Shown here one piece after another: positions 9,691 through 17,913 of a DNA stretch of 39,013 bases. How positions within the stretch are numbered: the stretch's first letter is position 1; each line of letters opens with the position of its first letter. The DNA lies in NCBI GenBank assembly GCA_021636625.1, contig JAJWLX010000030.1, positions 1 through 39,013 of the forward strand, in the 5' to 3' direction. Origin of the DNA: Prevotella sp. GTDB lineage: Bacteria; Bacteroidota; Bacteroidia; Bacteroidales; Bacteroidaceae. Position numbers and translations under genes: made by a program. Below the pieces are notes generated by a model. That model was not told the DNA's origin. It did not search any database and saw only the letters and a program-made list of their open reading frames with translations.

Positions 9691-10057
9691 ACCTGTCGGA
9701 AAGTAGCCTCCTTTCGTTTATTGCCTGGTTACGGCAAGATATTGCCCTCTGCCAGGGCAACTTTGTGCCATTGCCAGGCACAAAACGATACGTCGGGAGG
9801 AAAAATTCTTCAGAACTGCCATCTGTGATTTGGAATATGGTTTGCTGCCAGAGCCGTTTTGCTGGTAAAAATCCTACTCTCTATTTTACTCTTCACTCTT
9901 CACCAAATCGTCTGAAACCCCGATAAACACAGGGGTTGCGAGAGGTGAAGAGTGACGCTCCACTCTTCACACGCGCAATCTTCTTATATACAGTTGGTTA
10001 TGCTGTATTTGTGAAGAGTGAAGAGTGTTTTTGAAAGTAGCTCTCTATTCATTAAAC
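9691..10057. repeat. Hairpin-rich intergenic stretch after the recombinase
   Basis: No gene is seen. Three back-to-back stem-loops occupy 9721-9737 (TTGCC/GGCAA), 9742-9760 (TTGCCCT/AGGGCAA) and 9762-9784 (TTTGTGCC/GGCACAAA). Further on, a 16-bp inverted repeat (9888-9903 and 10011-10026, built from ACTCTTCAC units) encloses a perfect 10-bp hairpin at 9945-9970. ACCCC/GGGGT at 9917-9921 and 9932-9936 is another small stem. Confidence 0.8.
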
Positions 10058-10067
10058 TCAGCCAAAC

Positions 10068-10149
10068 TCCTTCGGAAAATGTGAGAGATTGGGCAAAAAG
10101 TCCTTAGGAAAATGTGAGAGATTGCCGCAAAACTCCTTCGAAAAATGTG
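10068..10149 (+). repeat. Three 16-bp repeats at exact 33-bp period (upstream array)
   Basis: Copies start at 10068, 10101 and 10134; each reads TCCTTCGGAAAATGTG or a one- or two-base variant. Spacing is exactly 33 bp. The array lies 231 bp (7 x 33) upstream of the related array next to the ATPase gene. Confidence 0.9.
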
Positions 10150-10302
10150 ATTTTTCATTCGTAATCCTTTGATTTTTAGCTTCTTTTGTAAAAAGGCTGA
10201 TAATTGCCCAATTGGTCTCTCCGAACCTGTTTCCTGCCATACGATAGAAATGAGGATTCTAAGATGCTGAATATTACTCTCTATATGCTCTTTGTTCTCG
10301 GA

Positions 10303-10329
10303 AAGGAGCTGGAGACTGAAAGCTAGAAT
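10303..10329 (+). repeat. 27-bp direct repeat, left flank of ATPase 2
   Basis: Begins AAGGAGCTGGAGACTG and matches 11792-11818, past the ATPase stop, with two mismatches. A shortened third copy, AAGGAGCTAGAATT, is at 10484-10497 and supplies the ribosome binding site; it lacks 14 bases between two AGCT words. Confidence 0.85.
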
Positions 10330-10363
10330 TTAAAAATGCTTAAAAAACAAGCATTTTCCAACA

Positions 10364-10479
10364 TTCCCCCGAAAAATGTGTAACTTTGCACTGTTATTCC
10401 CTCGAAAAATGTGGGAGAATCAGGGAGGATTCCCCCGAAAAACGTGGGAGCGTCTAGGATGATTCCCTAGAAAAATGTG
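10364..10479 (+). repeat. Four 17-bp repeats at exact 33-bp period, with embedded promoter of ATPase 2
   Basis: Copies of TTCCCCCGAAAAATGTG or close variants start at 10364, 10397, 10430 and 10463, exactly 33 bp apart. The promoter -7 box TAACTTTG (10381-10388) abuts the end of copy 1, so copies 2-4 lie in the untranslated leader. The position suggests autoregulation. Confidence 0.92.
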
Positions 10480-10497
10480 TAAAAAGGAGCTAGAATT

Positions 10498-11784
10498 ATG
10501 GAAAGAACAAGTATTAAGGAACTGGTTAAATGGAAGGATAGTTCTCGGCGCAAACCCCTTGTAATAGAGGGCGCAAGACAGGTAGGAAAGACTTGGCTTG
10601 TAAAAGAGTTCGCACGTCAAAACTACAAGCAGTTGGCTTATGTCAACTTTGAAAACATGAAAGTCTTGCAGAATGTCTTCATACAAGACTTCGACATAGA
10701 CAGAATTGTCACAGCCATTGGAGCTGCGACGCATGTAACATGTACGGAGGGCGACACCCTTATTTTTCTAGACGAGATACAGGCTGCCCCCAATGCCATC
10801 ACATCACTCAAGTATTTCTATGAGAATGCTCCTGGCTATCATGTAGTGGCGGCAGGCTCCTTGCTCGGCATCGAACTTCACAAGGGGGAATCGTTTCCCG
10901 TAGGTAAGGTACAATTTCTCAGTTTATATCCTATGAGTTTCGTGGAGTTTGTCATGGCGATGGGTGAAAACGGATTGGCTCAATTCTTGCAAAACAAGGA
11001 CTGGGACATGATCAATGCCTTTGCTCCTAAATACCAAGAATTGATCAGATATTACTATTATGTAGGTGGAATGCCCGAAGCAGTGCTCAGCTTCAGCCAA
11101 AACCGGGATTGGAAGGAAGTTAGGATGATACAAAACGAAATTTTGAAGAGTTATCAAAGAGATATATCCAAGCATGCCCCTTTGGAGATTGTACCTCGAA
11201 TAACAGACATTTGGAATTCGATTCCTGCACAACTGAGCAAAGAGAACCGCAAATTTATCTACGGATTGGTGAGAGAGGGAGCTAGAGCCAGAGAGTATGA
11301 AATAGCCCTGCAATGGCTTCAAGATGCAGGACTTATATATAAGGTATATAATGTGAAGGCTCCGCGCATCCCGCTGAAGAGCTATGAAGATCGTGCCGCC
11401 TTTAAGATATTCCTGCTAGATGTGGGACTGCTGGGAGCGATGGCTCGCCTAAAGACCACAACCGTCATTTCGGGCAACGATATTTTTACGGAATTTAAGG
11501 GAGCCTTGACTGAACAATATGTGATGCAGCAGCTATTGCTCAGCTACGAACCATACTATTTCTCTAAACCGAAGAGTACACAAGAGATAGATTTCTTGAT
11601 AGAAGACGAAAAGGGCGAGGTGATTCCGATAGAAGTGAAAGCGGAGACGAACGTGAAAGCTAAGAGTTTGCGTCAATTTGTAGAGGATAACCACCCGCAA
11701 GCCGCTTATCGCATCTCGATGAATGATTACAGACCAGAAGACTGGGTAACCAATATCCCTCTCTGGGCTGCCGAATCCCTCTAA
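10498..11784 (+). CDS. ATPase 2: DUF4143-type AAA ATPase inside the invertible core
   Basis: 428 residues. Walker A is GARQVGKT at 25-32 and Walker B is LIFLDEIQ with D92-E93. The C-terminal DUF4143 part has QEIDFLI (D365) and IPIEVKAE (E379, K381), a D...ExK arrangement resembling a PD-(D/E)XK nuclease fold. AAGGAG at 10484-10489 sets this ATG. It is a clear paralogue of the gene at 26710-27999 (shared HVxxAGSLLGIxLH, FPVGKV, YYYVGGMPEAVL). Cytoplasmic, function unknown. It lies between 27-bp direct repeats and behind a 33-bp-period array, within the switch core, but nothing shows that it takes part in inversion. Confidence 0.9.
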   Translation: MERTSIKELVKWKDSSRRKPLVIEGARQVGKTWLVKEFARQNYKQLAYVNFENMKVLQNVFIQDFDIDRIVTAIGAATHVTCTEGDTLIFLDEIQAAPNAITSLKYFYENAPGYHVVAAGSLLGIELHKGESFPVGKVQFLSLYPMSFVEFVMAMGENGLAQFLQNKDWDMINAFAPKYQELIRYYYYVGGMPEAVLSFSQNRDWKEVRMIQNEILKSYQRDISKHAPLEIVPRITDIWNSIPAQLSKENRKFIYGLVREGARAREYEIALQWLQDAGLIYKVYNVKAPRIPLKSYEDRAAFKIFLLDVGLLGAMARLKTTTVISGNDIFTEFKGALTEQYVMQQLLLSYEPYYFSKPKSTQEIDFLIEDEKGEVIPIEVKAETNVKAKSLRQFVEDNHPQAAYRISMNDYRPEDWVTNIPLWAAESL

Positions 11785-11791
11785 GCTCTCT

Positions 11792-11818
11792 AAGGAGCTG
11801 GAGACAGAAAGCTAAAAT
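11792..11818 (+). repeat. 27-bp direct repeat, right flank of ATPase 2
   Basis: Matches 10303-10329 with two mismatches and begins 7 bp after the ATPase stop. Together the copies bracket the gene with its promoter and array as a 1.5-kb cassette. Confidence 0.85.
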
Positions 11819-11822
11819 CCTG

Positions 11823-11862
11823 AACGGGCGATGGTTTTTAAATGAACTGTCGCCCGTTTCTT
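11823..11862 (+). terminator. Terminator of ATPase 2
   Basis: AACGGGCGA (11823-11831) pairs with TCGCCCGTT (11850-11858), followed by TCTTT. Confidence 0.8.
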
Positions 11863-11943
11863 TACATTTTATAAGAAAAAGTGCATAAAAACTGGATTTT
11901 TATAACAAAATGCAGGGTGAAGTGCAACTTTTTCTGAAAAAAG

Positions 11944-11975
11944 TTTGGTGGTTTCCTAAATAATGCTTAATTTTG
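11944..11975 (+). promoter_or_regulatory. The single outward promoter of the switch, driving the right susC
   Basis: TTTG at 11944-11947, a 20-bp spacer and TAATTTTG at 11968-11975 match the Bacteroidota consensus exactly. It lies 84 bp inside the right edge of the invertible core and would give a leader of about 210 nt before susC. No counterpart exists at the left edge. Confidence 0.88.
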
Positions 11976-12059
11976 CACCCGATTAAAAATATTCTTTAAA
12001 ATTAAGTAAGTTTTAGACTTACAGACCCTTATATAATATAAGGTATAAAAAGCGAACTC

Positions 12060-12419
12060 CTCCACCTCGGGGCAAGAGGAGGGGGCAAAAAGATGATGAT
12101 AACTCCTTGTGAGTGATCATATAAGAAAAAGTAGAGAGAAAGAAATAATAAACATTATATATTCATTTATTTAAAACGAGAGAGATTTATGGAAAAAAGA
12201 CTCATGACAGTAGTTGCAGGTCTTGCTCTCAGTACGAGCATGGCTTTTGCACAAAGTCAAATCTCTGGTCACGTGACCTCTTCTGAGGACGGAAGCCCTG
12301 TTATCGGTGCTTCTATCAAGGTTGCGGGCACTAACACAGGTACAGTTACCGATATTGATGGTAACTTCTCATTGAACGCTCCTGCCGGAGCCAAGTTGGA
12401 GATTACATACATCGGTATG
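12060..12419 (+). repeat. 360-bp perfect inverted repeat, right copy
   Basis: Same sequence as the reverse complement of 8188-8547. The core-side edge starts with CTCCACCTCGGGG and contains a small CCTC/GAGG stem; a TGATCA palindrome lies near 12115. The coding edge is the ATG of codon 77. The crossover point cannot be placed within it. Confidence 0.97.
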
Positions 12420-15353
12420 AACTCTACTAGCGTAAAGGCAGGCAAGAACATGAAGATTGTTCTTGAACCAGACAATCATTCTTTGGAAGATGTAGTCGTT
12501 GTTGCGTATGGTAAGGTGAAGAAGTCTTCATTTACTGGTTCTGCTGCCGCTATTGGTAACGAGCAGTTGGAAAACCGTGCAGTATCCAACGTATCTAAGG
12601 CTCTTGACGGACAGGTTGCTGGTGTTACAGTTACTTCTGGTAGCGGACAGCCTGGTGAGGGCGCAAAGATTATTGTACGTGGATTTGGTTCTATAAATGC
12701 ATCAAACAACCCTCTTTATGTTGTAGATGGTATTCCTTATGATGGTAACATCTCTAGTATCAACCCTTCTGATATTGCACAGATTACGGTATTGAAAGAT
12801 GCTTCTGCCGGTGCTCTTTATGGTGCTCGTGGTGCGAATGGTGTTGTGATGATTACAACAAAGAAGGGTGAAACAGGTAAGACTAAGGTTTCTTTCAAGA
12901 ATACCTTGGGCTGGTCTTATCGTGCACTTCCAAAATATGAGAACGTGAACCAGAAAGAATTTGTTCAGTTGTCATACGAAGCTTTGCGCAACTCTTATGA
13001 ATTTACCAATGGTATGTCTCATGAGGCTGCAGTAGCTGCGGCGCGTGCTGCATTGAGCAGCAATCTGGGTGGCGAACAGTATAACCCATTTAAGAATTAT
13101 ACTTTTTCAGAGATTATTGATCCTACTACCGAGCAGGTACGTTCTGACGCAACTTCTGCATGGAATGATGATTGGATGGACATGCTGATGAATAGTGGTG
13201 CTCCACGCCACGAACATGAACTTTCTGTTTCTGGCGGAACAGAGAAAACACAATATCTTATTTCTTTGGGATATTTGAATGAGAATGGTATATTAAAGAA
13301 TACTAATTTCGAGCGTTATTCTGGACGTACTAATGTCGATTCACAGATAAATGATTGGTTCAAGGCTGGCATGAATACCTCTTTGGCATATACTAGCAGT
13401 AAATATAACCAATACGCAGATAAAGATCATTCTTCTGCCCAAAATAATGTCTTCTATTCATCTCAGTTTGTTTCCCCTTTGTATCCTATGTATCTTAAGG
13501 ATGCTAGTGGTAAGGATCTCTTGGATGCCAATGGAAATCGTCAGTTTGATTATGGTGAGAATGGTCGTCCATCATTGACTGACTATAACCCTTTAGCTGG
13601 TCTTTACGAAGATAAGTCGTACAACACTTATGATAATGCAAGTGTTCGAACCTATATGTCATTTGGTTCAGATAAGGATTCCTTTGGTTGGGCAAAGGGC
13701 TTGAAACTCACATTAAATTTTGGTGCCGATTATGTTTCTGGTGAGCAGACAACAATGATGAACAAATACCATGGCAACCAAGCTAATGCTGGTGGCTACA
13801 TCGCAAAAGCTCATAACCGTACACTGAGTTACACATTCAACCAGTTGCTTACCTGGAATCGAACATTTGACAAACATAGCGTTGATTTGCTTGCTGGTCA
13901 TGAATTCTACCAAAAGAAATATAAGTATATGAATGCTGCCAAGACAAATATCGTGGATGGTATTGACGAGTTGGCTCCTGCAGCAAAGCTTACAGATGGT
14001 ACCTCTTATTCTACAGAATATGATGTGGAGTCTTGGTTGGGTCGTGCTAATTACAACTACGATGACAAGTATTACTTCTCAGCGTCATTCCGTCGAGATG
14101 GTTCTTCCCGTTTCTACAAGGACAATCGTTGGGGTACATTCTGGTCTGTAGGTGCTAACTGGCGCATTAGCAAGGAAAAGTTTATGGAGAATGTTAAGTG
14201 GATAGACAATCTCTCTTTGAAGGCCTCTTATGGTCAGCAGGGTAATGACGCTATCCTCGATGCACTAGGCTATCAGGATTATTATGTATGGCAGAATCTC
14301 TATGACTTGAGCTATTCTAATGGTGGTGCAATCGGAGGTTTTGTTTCTTCTTTGGAAAACAAGGATATCTCTTGGGAGAAGAGTGGCAACTTGAACATCG
14401 GTCTTGAAGGCTCTTTGCTCAATCGTCTCATCGACTTCAGCGTAGAGTACTACAACCGCAAGACTTCAGATATGTTGCTCAACTATCCTATGGCTCTTTC
14501 TACTGGATTCAGTGGTTACAATGCAAATGTGGGTAACGTTCGCAATCAGGGTTTTGAGTTGATGCTGGCTGTTACTCCTATCAAGAATGAAAATGCTGTA
14601 TGGCGCATTCAGTGGATGGGTTCAACCATCAAGAATAAGGTGCTGAAGCTTACAGATAAATCAAATCAGATTGTAAGTGGAGGTTACATTATCAAGGAAG
14701 GATTGCCTATTAATACATTCTATATGGCAAAATCCGCAGGTGTAGATCCACAGACAGGAGCCCAGCTCTACTATGCATATGAGAATATGGATGACAATGG
14801 TAAGGTGACAGGCGAATATATCACTTCAGATTACACAAAGGCAGCCAATTCCAAGTACTATTGTGGAGATCGTATGCCAGACCTCTATGGTAGCATCAAT
14901 ACAAGTTTGAATCTCTTCAAGTGCATCGACCTTAGCGTCACGACTACATACTCAATTGGAGGTAAGATTCTAGACAACTTGTATATGAGTTCAATGCAAA
15001 ATATGTATTTCAACAATGCGTGGAACAAGAATGCACTTCGTCGTTGGCAAAAGCCTGGTGATATCACCGACATTCCACGTATCGAGGTTGCTGGCAAATA
15101 TACACTCACTGACAATTACTTGATAGATGCTTCTTATTTCGCAATCAAGAACATCACATTGGGTTATACACTGCCAAAGATTGTTACCAGCAAATTGCAC
15201 CTTTCTGGTGTGCGCATTTATGGTACAGCAGAGAATCTTGCACTTTGGAGTCATATGAAGGGTATGGATCCACAATATAATTTTAGTGGTTCTACTGATT
15301 ATGTTTATTCTCCAAACAAGTCATATACAATAGGTCTTGAAATCAATTTCTAA
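12189..15353 (+). CDS. SusC-family TonB-dependent outer-membrane transporter (right operon, predicted ON)
   Basis: 1054 residues. Residues 1-77 (signal peptide and most of the carboxypeptidase-like regulatory domain) are identical to the left SusC. TonB-box-like EDVVVVAYG lies near 100-108. The plug has IIVRGFGSI, PLYVVDGIPY, VLKDASAGALYGARGANGV, and the barrel ends in YTIGLEINF. Plug and barrel differ strongly from the left SusC, so a different ligand is likely, though unknown. It starts the operon susC-susD-lipoprotein, with a 25-bp gap to susD. The promoter at 11944-11975 faces it. Confidence 0.97.
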   Translation: MEKRLMTVVAGLALSTSMAFAQSQISGHVTSSEDGSPVIGASIKVAGTNTGTVTDIDGNFSLNAPAGAKLEITYIGMNSTSVKAGKNMKIVLEPDNHSLEDVVVVAYGKVKKSSFTGSAAAIGNEQLENRAVSNVSKALDGQVAGVTVTSGSGQPGEGAKIIVRGFGSINASNNPLYVVDGIPYDGNISSINPSDIAQITVLKDASAGALYGARGANGVVMITTKKGETGKTKVSFKNTLGWSYRALPKYENVNQKEFVQLSYEALRNSYEFTNGMSHEAAVAAARAALSSNLGGEQYNPFKNYTFSEIIDPTTEQVRSDATSAWNDDWMDMLMNSGAPRHEHELSVSGGTEKTQYLISLGYLNENGILKNTNFERYSGRTNVDSQINDWFKAGMNTSLAYTSSKYNQYADKDHSSAQNNVFYSSQFVSPLYPMYLKDASGKDLLDANGNRQFDYGENGRPSLTDYNPLAGLYEDKSYNTYDNASVRTYMSFGSDKDSFGWAKGLKLTLNFGADYVSGEQTTMMNKYHGNQANAGGYIAKAHNRTLSYTFNQLLTWNRTFDKHSVDLLAGHEFYQKKYKYMNAAKTNIVDGIDELAPAAKLTDGTSYSTEYDVESWLGRANYNYDDKYYFSASFRRDGSSRFYKDNRWGTFWSVGANWRISKEKFMENVKWIDNLSLKASYGQQGNDAILDALGYQDYYVWQNLYDLSYSNGGAIGGFVSSLENKDISWEKSGNLNIGLEGSLLNRLIDFSVEYYNRKTSDMLLNYPMALSTGFSGYNANVGNVRNQGFELMLAVTPIKNENAVWRIQWMGSTIKNKVLKLTDKSNQIVSGGYIIKEGLPINTFYMAKSAGVDPQTGAQLYYAYENMDDNGKVTGEYITSDYTKAANSKYYCGDRMPDLYGSINTSLNLFKCIDLSVTTTYSIGGKILDNLYMSSMQNMYFNNAWNKNALRRWQKPGDITDIPRIEVAGKYTLTDNYLIDASYFAIKNITLGYTLPKIVTSKLHLSGVRIYGTAENLALWSHMKGMDPQYNFSGSTDYVYSPNKSYTIGLEINF

Positions 15354-15378
15354 ACAAGAAACGAAAAGATAAATAATT

Positions 15379-16956
15379 ATGAATAAAATATTAAAATATA
15401 TATTCATCGGAACTCTCACTTTGGGCTTCGTAACTTCATGTAGCGATGACCAATTGGAGACTTCTCCTACTGATAGAGTTTCAGGTTCTACTATGGAAGG
15501 TAGTGCCGATGCAGCCATGATTGCAATGAATGGTATCTACCGTTCTATGTACACCGCAGGTTGGTCAACGGCAGCTAATACCCATCAGTGCTTTGGCATT
15601 TCTGCCTACAACTTGATGGCAGACGTTATGGGTGACGATTGCATCATGAATGGACAGGGTTCTGGTTGGTTCTGGTTTGATGCCGTTTACAATGTTAAAC
15701 CAAGATATACATCAAGCGCCTGGCGTTCATACGACTTGTGGAATGCCTACTATGCTTGGGTTCAGAATGCCAACTACATCATCAAGAATGATGCAAATCT
15801 GGGCGAGAATGATACTGATATGAAGTACGTAATTGGACAAGCATATGGTGTCCGTGCATACGCTTACTTTATGTTGGCTCAGACATTCGCTCGCACTTAT
15901 AAGGGACATGAGAGCGATCCATGCGTTCCTCTTTATACAGAACCGACAACCAACAAGACAGACGGAAAGGGTCGTTCTACAGTGCAAGAGGTTTACACTC
16001 AGATTTCAAGTGATATAGCTAAGGCTGTTGAATACTTGAAAGCAAGTGATGGCACAACTTCTATCAAGAAGGATAAATCTTTTGTAGGGTTGTATGCAGC
16101 TCTTGGCATTCAGGCACGTGTGGCATTGACTATGGAAGATTGGGCAACTGCTGCAACTGCTGCAGAAGAAGTCATCAACAGCGGTCAGTATGAGATTCAG
16201 AACATAAAGGCTGCCGACTTTGTTGAAGATGCTCCTAACTTCATAAATACTGTTAGTAATAAGAATGTTATCTGGGGTGCAACTATTATCGCAGATCAGA
16301 CAGGTGCTTATGCTTCTCTCTTCACACATATGGATGCAGCTATTGGAAAATATGGCGCTTCTGCTCGTAAGCAGATAAACAAAGACTTGTACAATAGTAT
16401 GTCTGAGACTGATACCCGTCGTTGTTGGTGGAATCCACAAGACAAAAACAATGCCGACGGAGGATACCAGCAGGAAAAGTTCAAGTTTTCAAATGCAGCA
16501 AGTTGGTTAGGTGACTATGTTTGGATGCGTGTTGAGGAAATGTACTTAACTGCTGCTGAGGCAGAGTGCATGCAAGGTCATGACGCAAAGGCTAAGGAAT
16601 TGCTGAATACATTGATGAAGCATCGTGACCCTAACTATACTTGCACCAAAACAGGCACAGCAATGGGCAAGTTAACATCAGACAAGACAGGTTCACTTCG
16701 TGAGGAAATTATCAAACAGCGCCGAATCGAGCTCTGGGGTGAATATGGTCGTATCTACGATATTCGTCGCCTCCGCCAGGGTTTTGTCCGTTCTACAGAA
16801 CAAGGATGGCCAAATGATCCTAGCATTTTGTTGACGAATCGCCCATCTGATGATCCTGAGAGTTATATGTGGGTATTAACAATTCCACAAGCAGAGTTTG
16901 ACGGAAATGTCAATATGAATGCGCAGGATGACCAGAACCCAACTGGCGACAAGTAA
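15379..16956 (+). CDS. SusD-family surface glycan-binding lipoprotein (right operon)
   Basis: 525 residues. The lipobox gives Cys21 (FVTSC), followed by SDDQLETSP. SusD-type helices are visible (NAYYAWVQNANYIIKND, AYGVRAYAYFMLAQTF, MYLTAAEAECM) and the C-terminal region has QRRIELWGEYGRIYDIRRL. It binds glycan at the cell surface and lids the SusC at 12189. Little similarity to the left SusD is visible beyond family features, consistent with two separate transporters rather than a recent duplication. Confidence 0.96.
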   Translation: MNKILKYIFIGTLTLGFVTSCSDDQLETSPTDRVSGSTMEGSADAAMIAMNGIYRSMYTAGWSTAANTHQCFGISAYNLMADVMGDDCIMNGQGSGWFWFDAVYNVKPRYTSSAWRSYDLWNAYYAWVQNANYIIKNDANLGENDTDMKYVIGQAYGVRAYAYFMLAQTFARTYKGHESDPCVPLYTEPTTNKTDGKGRSTVQEVYTQISSDIAKAVEYLKASDGTTSIKKDKSFVGLYAALGIQARVALTMEDWATAATAAEEVINSGQYEIQNIKAADFVEDAPNFINTVSNKNVIWGATIIADQTGAYASLFTHMDAAIGKYGASARKQINKDLYNSMSETDTRRCWWNPQDKNNADGGYQQEKFKFSNAASWLGDYVWMRVEEMYLTAAEAECMQGHDAKAKELLNTLMKHRDPNYTCTKTGTAMGKLTSDKTGSLREEIIKQRRIELWGEYGRIYDIRRLRQGFVRSTEQGWPNDPSILLTNRPSDDPESYMWVLTIPQAEFDGNVNMNAQDDQNPTGDK

Positions 16957-16987
16957 TTTATACAATAATTTTAAAAGGCTATAAAAA

Positions 16988-17833
16988 ATGAAACATATAA
17001 AGTTTTTAGCTATCGCTTTTGTAGCAATGTTGACAATGGCTTCTTGTAACACAGACCAAGAAGGACCTATCTATACTCCTATGAGTGAGAACGTTTCTTT
17101 GTCAACTAAGACACAAAGCTATCAGACTCAAGAGTCAAGCCTGGAAATACCGGTAAGATTCGTCCGCTCTGACGCTAGTAAGGAATATACTGCACATTAC
17201 AATATAAGCACTACTGCAGATAAAGTTTTCTCTGATCCAAATAATGGTGAGGTAACATTCAAGGCAGGAGAGGGCGTGGCTATCGTTACAATCAAGGCTG
17301 AGAATATGCAGAAAGGTACAACTTATAAAGCTAAGCTGACATTAAGCGATGCTGATATAGCATTGAAGGATACTGTAACTAACAATATGCTTGCAGAGTC
17401 AACAATCTCAATCATGTGTGATTATGAATGGGAGGATGCTGGTACTGTAACATTTACTGATGCTACTTTTGCAGAGACACCTGCAACTGTAAAAGGCGTA
17501 AAGATTCTACACGCTGTTACTGACGAGTTCAATCTTTACAAGCTTGTAGCTCCGTACAATGCTATTTATGGCGATGAAATAGGCGAAGCCGACATCCAGT
17601 TCTATCTCAATGAAGATTATAGCGCTAAGGATTTGGCATCTGCCGGTAAGCTTGATGTATTCCCAAATGCAGGATATAAGATGTATTGGGACACCAAAAA
17701 TTATCCAGATTACAACAATTTCAGCAACGAAGGTGATACCTTTGTCGTAAACTTCCTTCTGACTGATGACAAAGACTTGTTCCCTGGTGGCTATTTCTCA
17801 TTCAAATGGGACAAATGGCCAGGCAACAAATAG
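16988..17833 (+). CDS. Accessory surface lipoprotein of the right SusC/SusD operon
   Basis: 281 residues. The lipobox TMASC puts the acylated cysteine at residue 20, followed by NTDQEG. Residues about 45-140 look like a Calx-beta or Ig-like beta-sandwich (EVTFKAGEGVAIVTIKAENM). The rest is beta-rich with many aromatic residues near the end (YKMYWDTKNYPDY, FSFKWDKWPG). In this position such proteins are often extra glycan-binding subunits, but I do not recognise a named family. It starts 31 bp after susD and ends before the operon terminator. The left operon has no equivalent. Confidence 0.8.
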   Translation: MKHIKFLAIAFVAMLTMASCNTDQEGPIYTPMSENVSLSTKTQSYQTQESSLEIPVRFVRSDASKEYTAHYNISTTADKVFSDPNNGEVTFKAGEGVAIVTIKAENMQKGTTYKAKLTLSDADIALKDTVTNNMLAESTISIMCDYEWEDAGTVTFTDATFAETPATVKGVKILHAVTDEFNLYKLVAPYNAIYGDEIGEADIQFYLNEDYSAKDLASAGKLDVFPNAGYKMYWDTKNYPDYNNFSNEGDTFVVNFLLTDDKDLFPGGYFSFKWDKWPGNK

Positions 17834-17859
17834 TATTTCAGCTAGATAAATAATAAATT

Positions 17860-17913
17860 AAGGTGTATCCTTCTTGCCCAACATATCGGGCAAGCGAGGA
17901 TACACCTTTTTCT
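17860..17913 (+). terminator. Terminator of the right SusC/SusD operon
   Basis: AAGGTGTATCC (17860-17870) pairs with GGATACACCTT (17898-17908), with the inner stem CTTGCCC (17873-17879)/GGGCAAG (17888-17894) and a T tract after it. Confidence 0.88.

Larger units (their letters stand above)
8548..12059. mobile_element. Predicted invertible core of the SusC/SusD phase switch
   Basis: 3512 bp bounded by the perfect 360-bp inverted repeat. It contains a tyrosine recombinase, a hairpin-rich intergenic stretch, a DUF4143 ATPase and one outward promoter. Recombination anywhere in the repeat would flip it and transfer the promoter from the right susC to the left susC without altering protein sequence. 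The structure is seen directly; inversion itself is inferred from it and from the SusC/SusD invertase systems known in Bacteroides fragilis. Confidence 0.85.

Noticed and set aside
10068..10479. Regularly spaced repeats as a CRISPR array
   Set aside because: Repeats are 16-17 bp with about 16-bp intervals, only 3-4 copies, the intervals are partly similar, and no cas genes are present. They lie at a promoter.
10058..10734. Minus-strand open frames with 11-residue repeats (SHFPKEF-like) in 10058-10240 and near 10420
   Set aside because: The peptide repeat is just the translation of the 33-bp DNA repeats; 33 is a multiple of three, so a frame stays open by chance. The second frame mostly runs antisense to ATPase 2.
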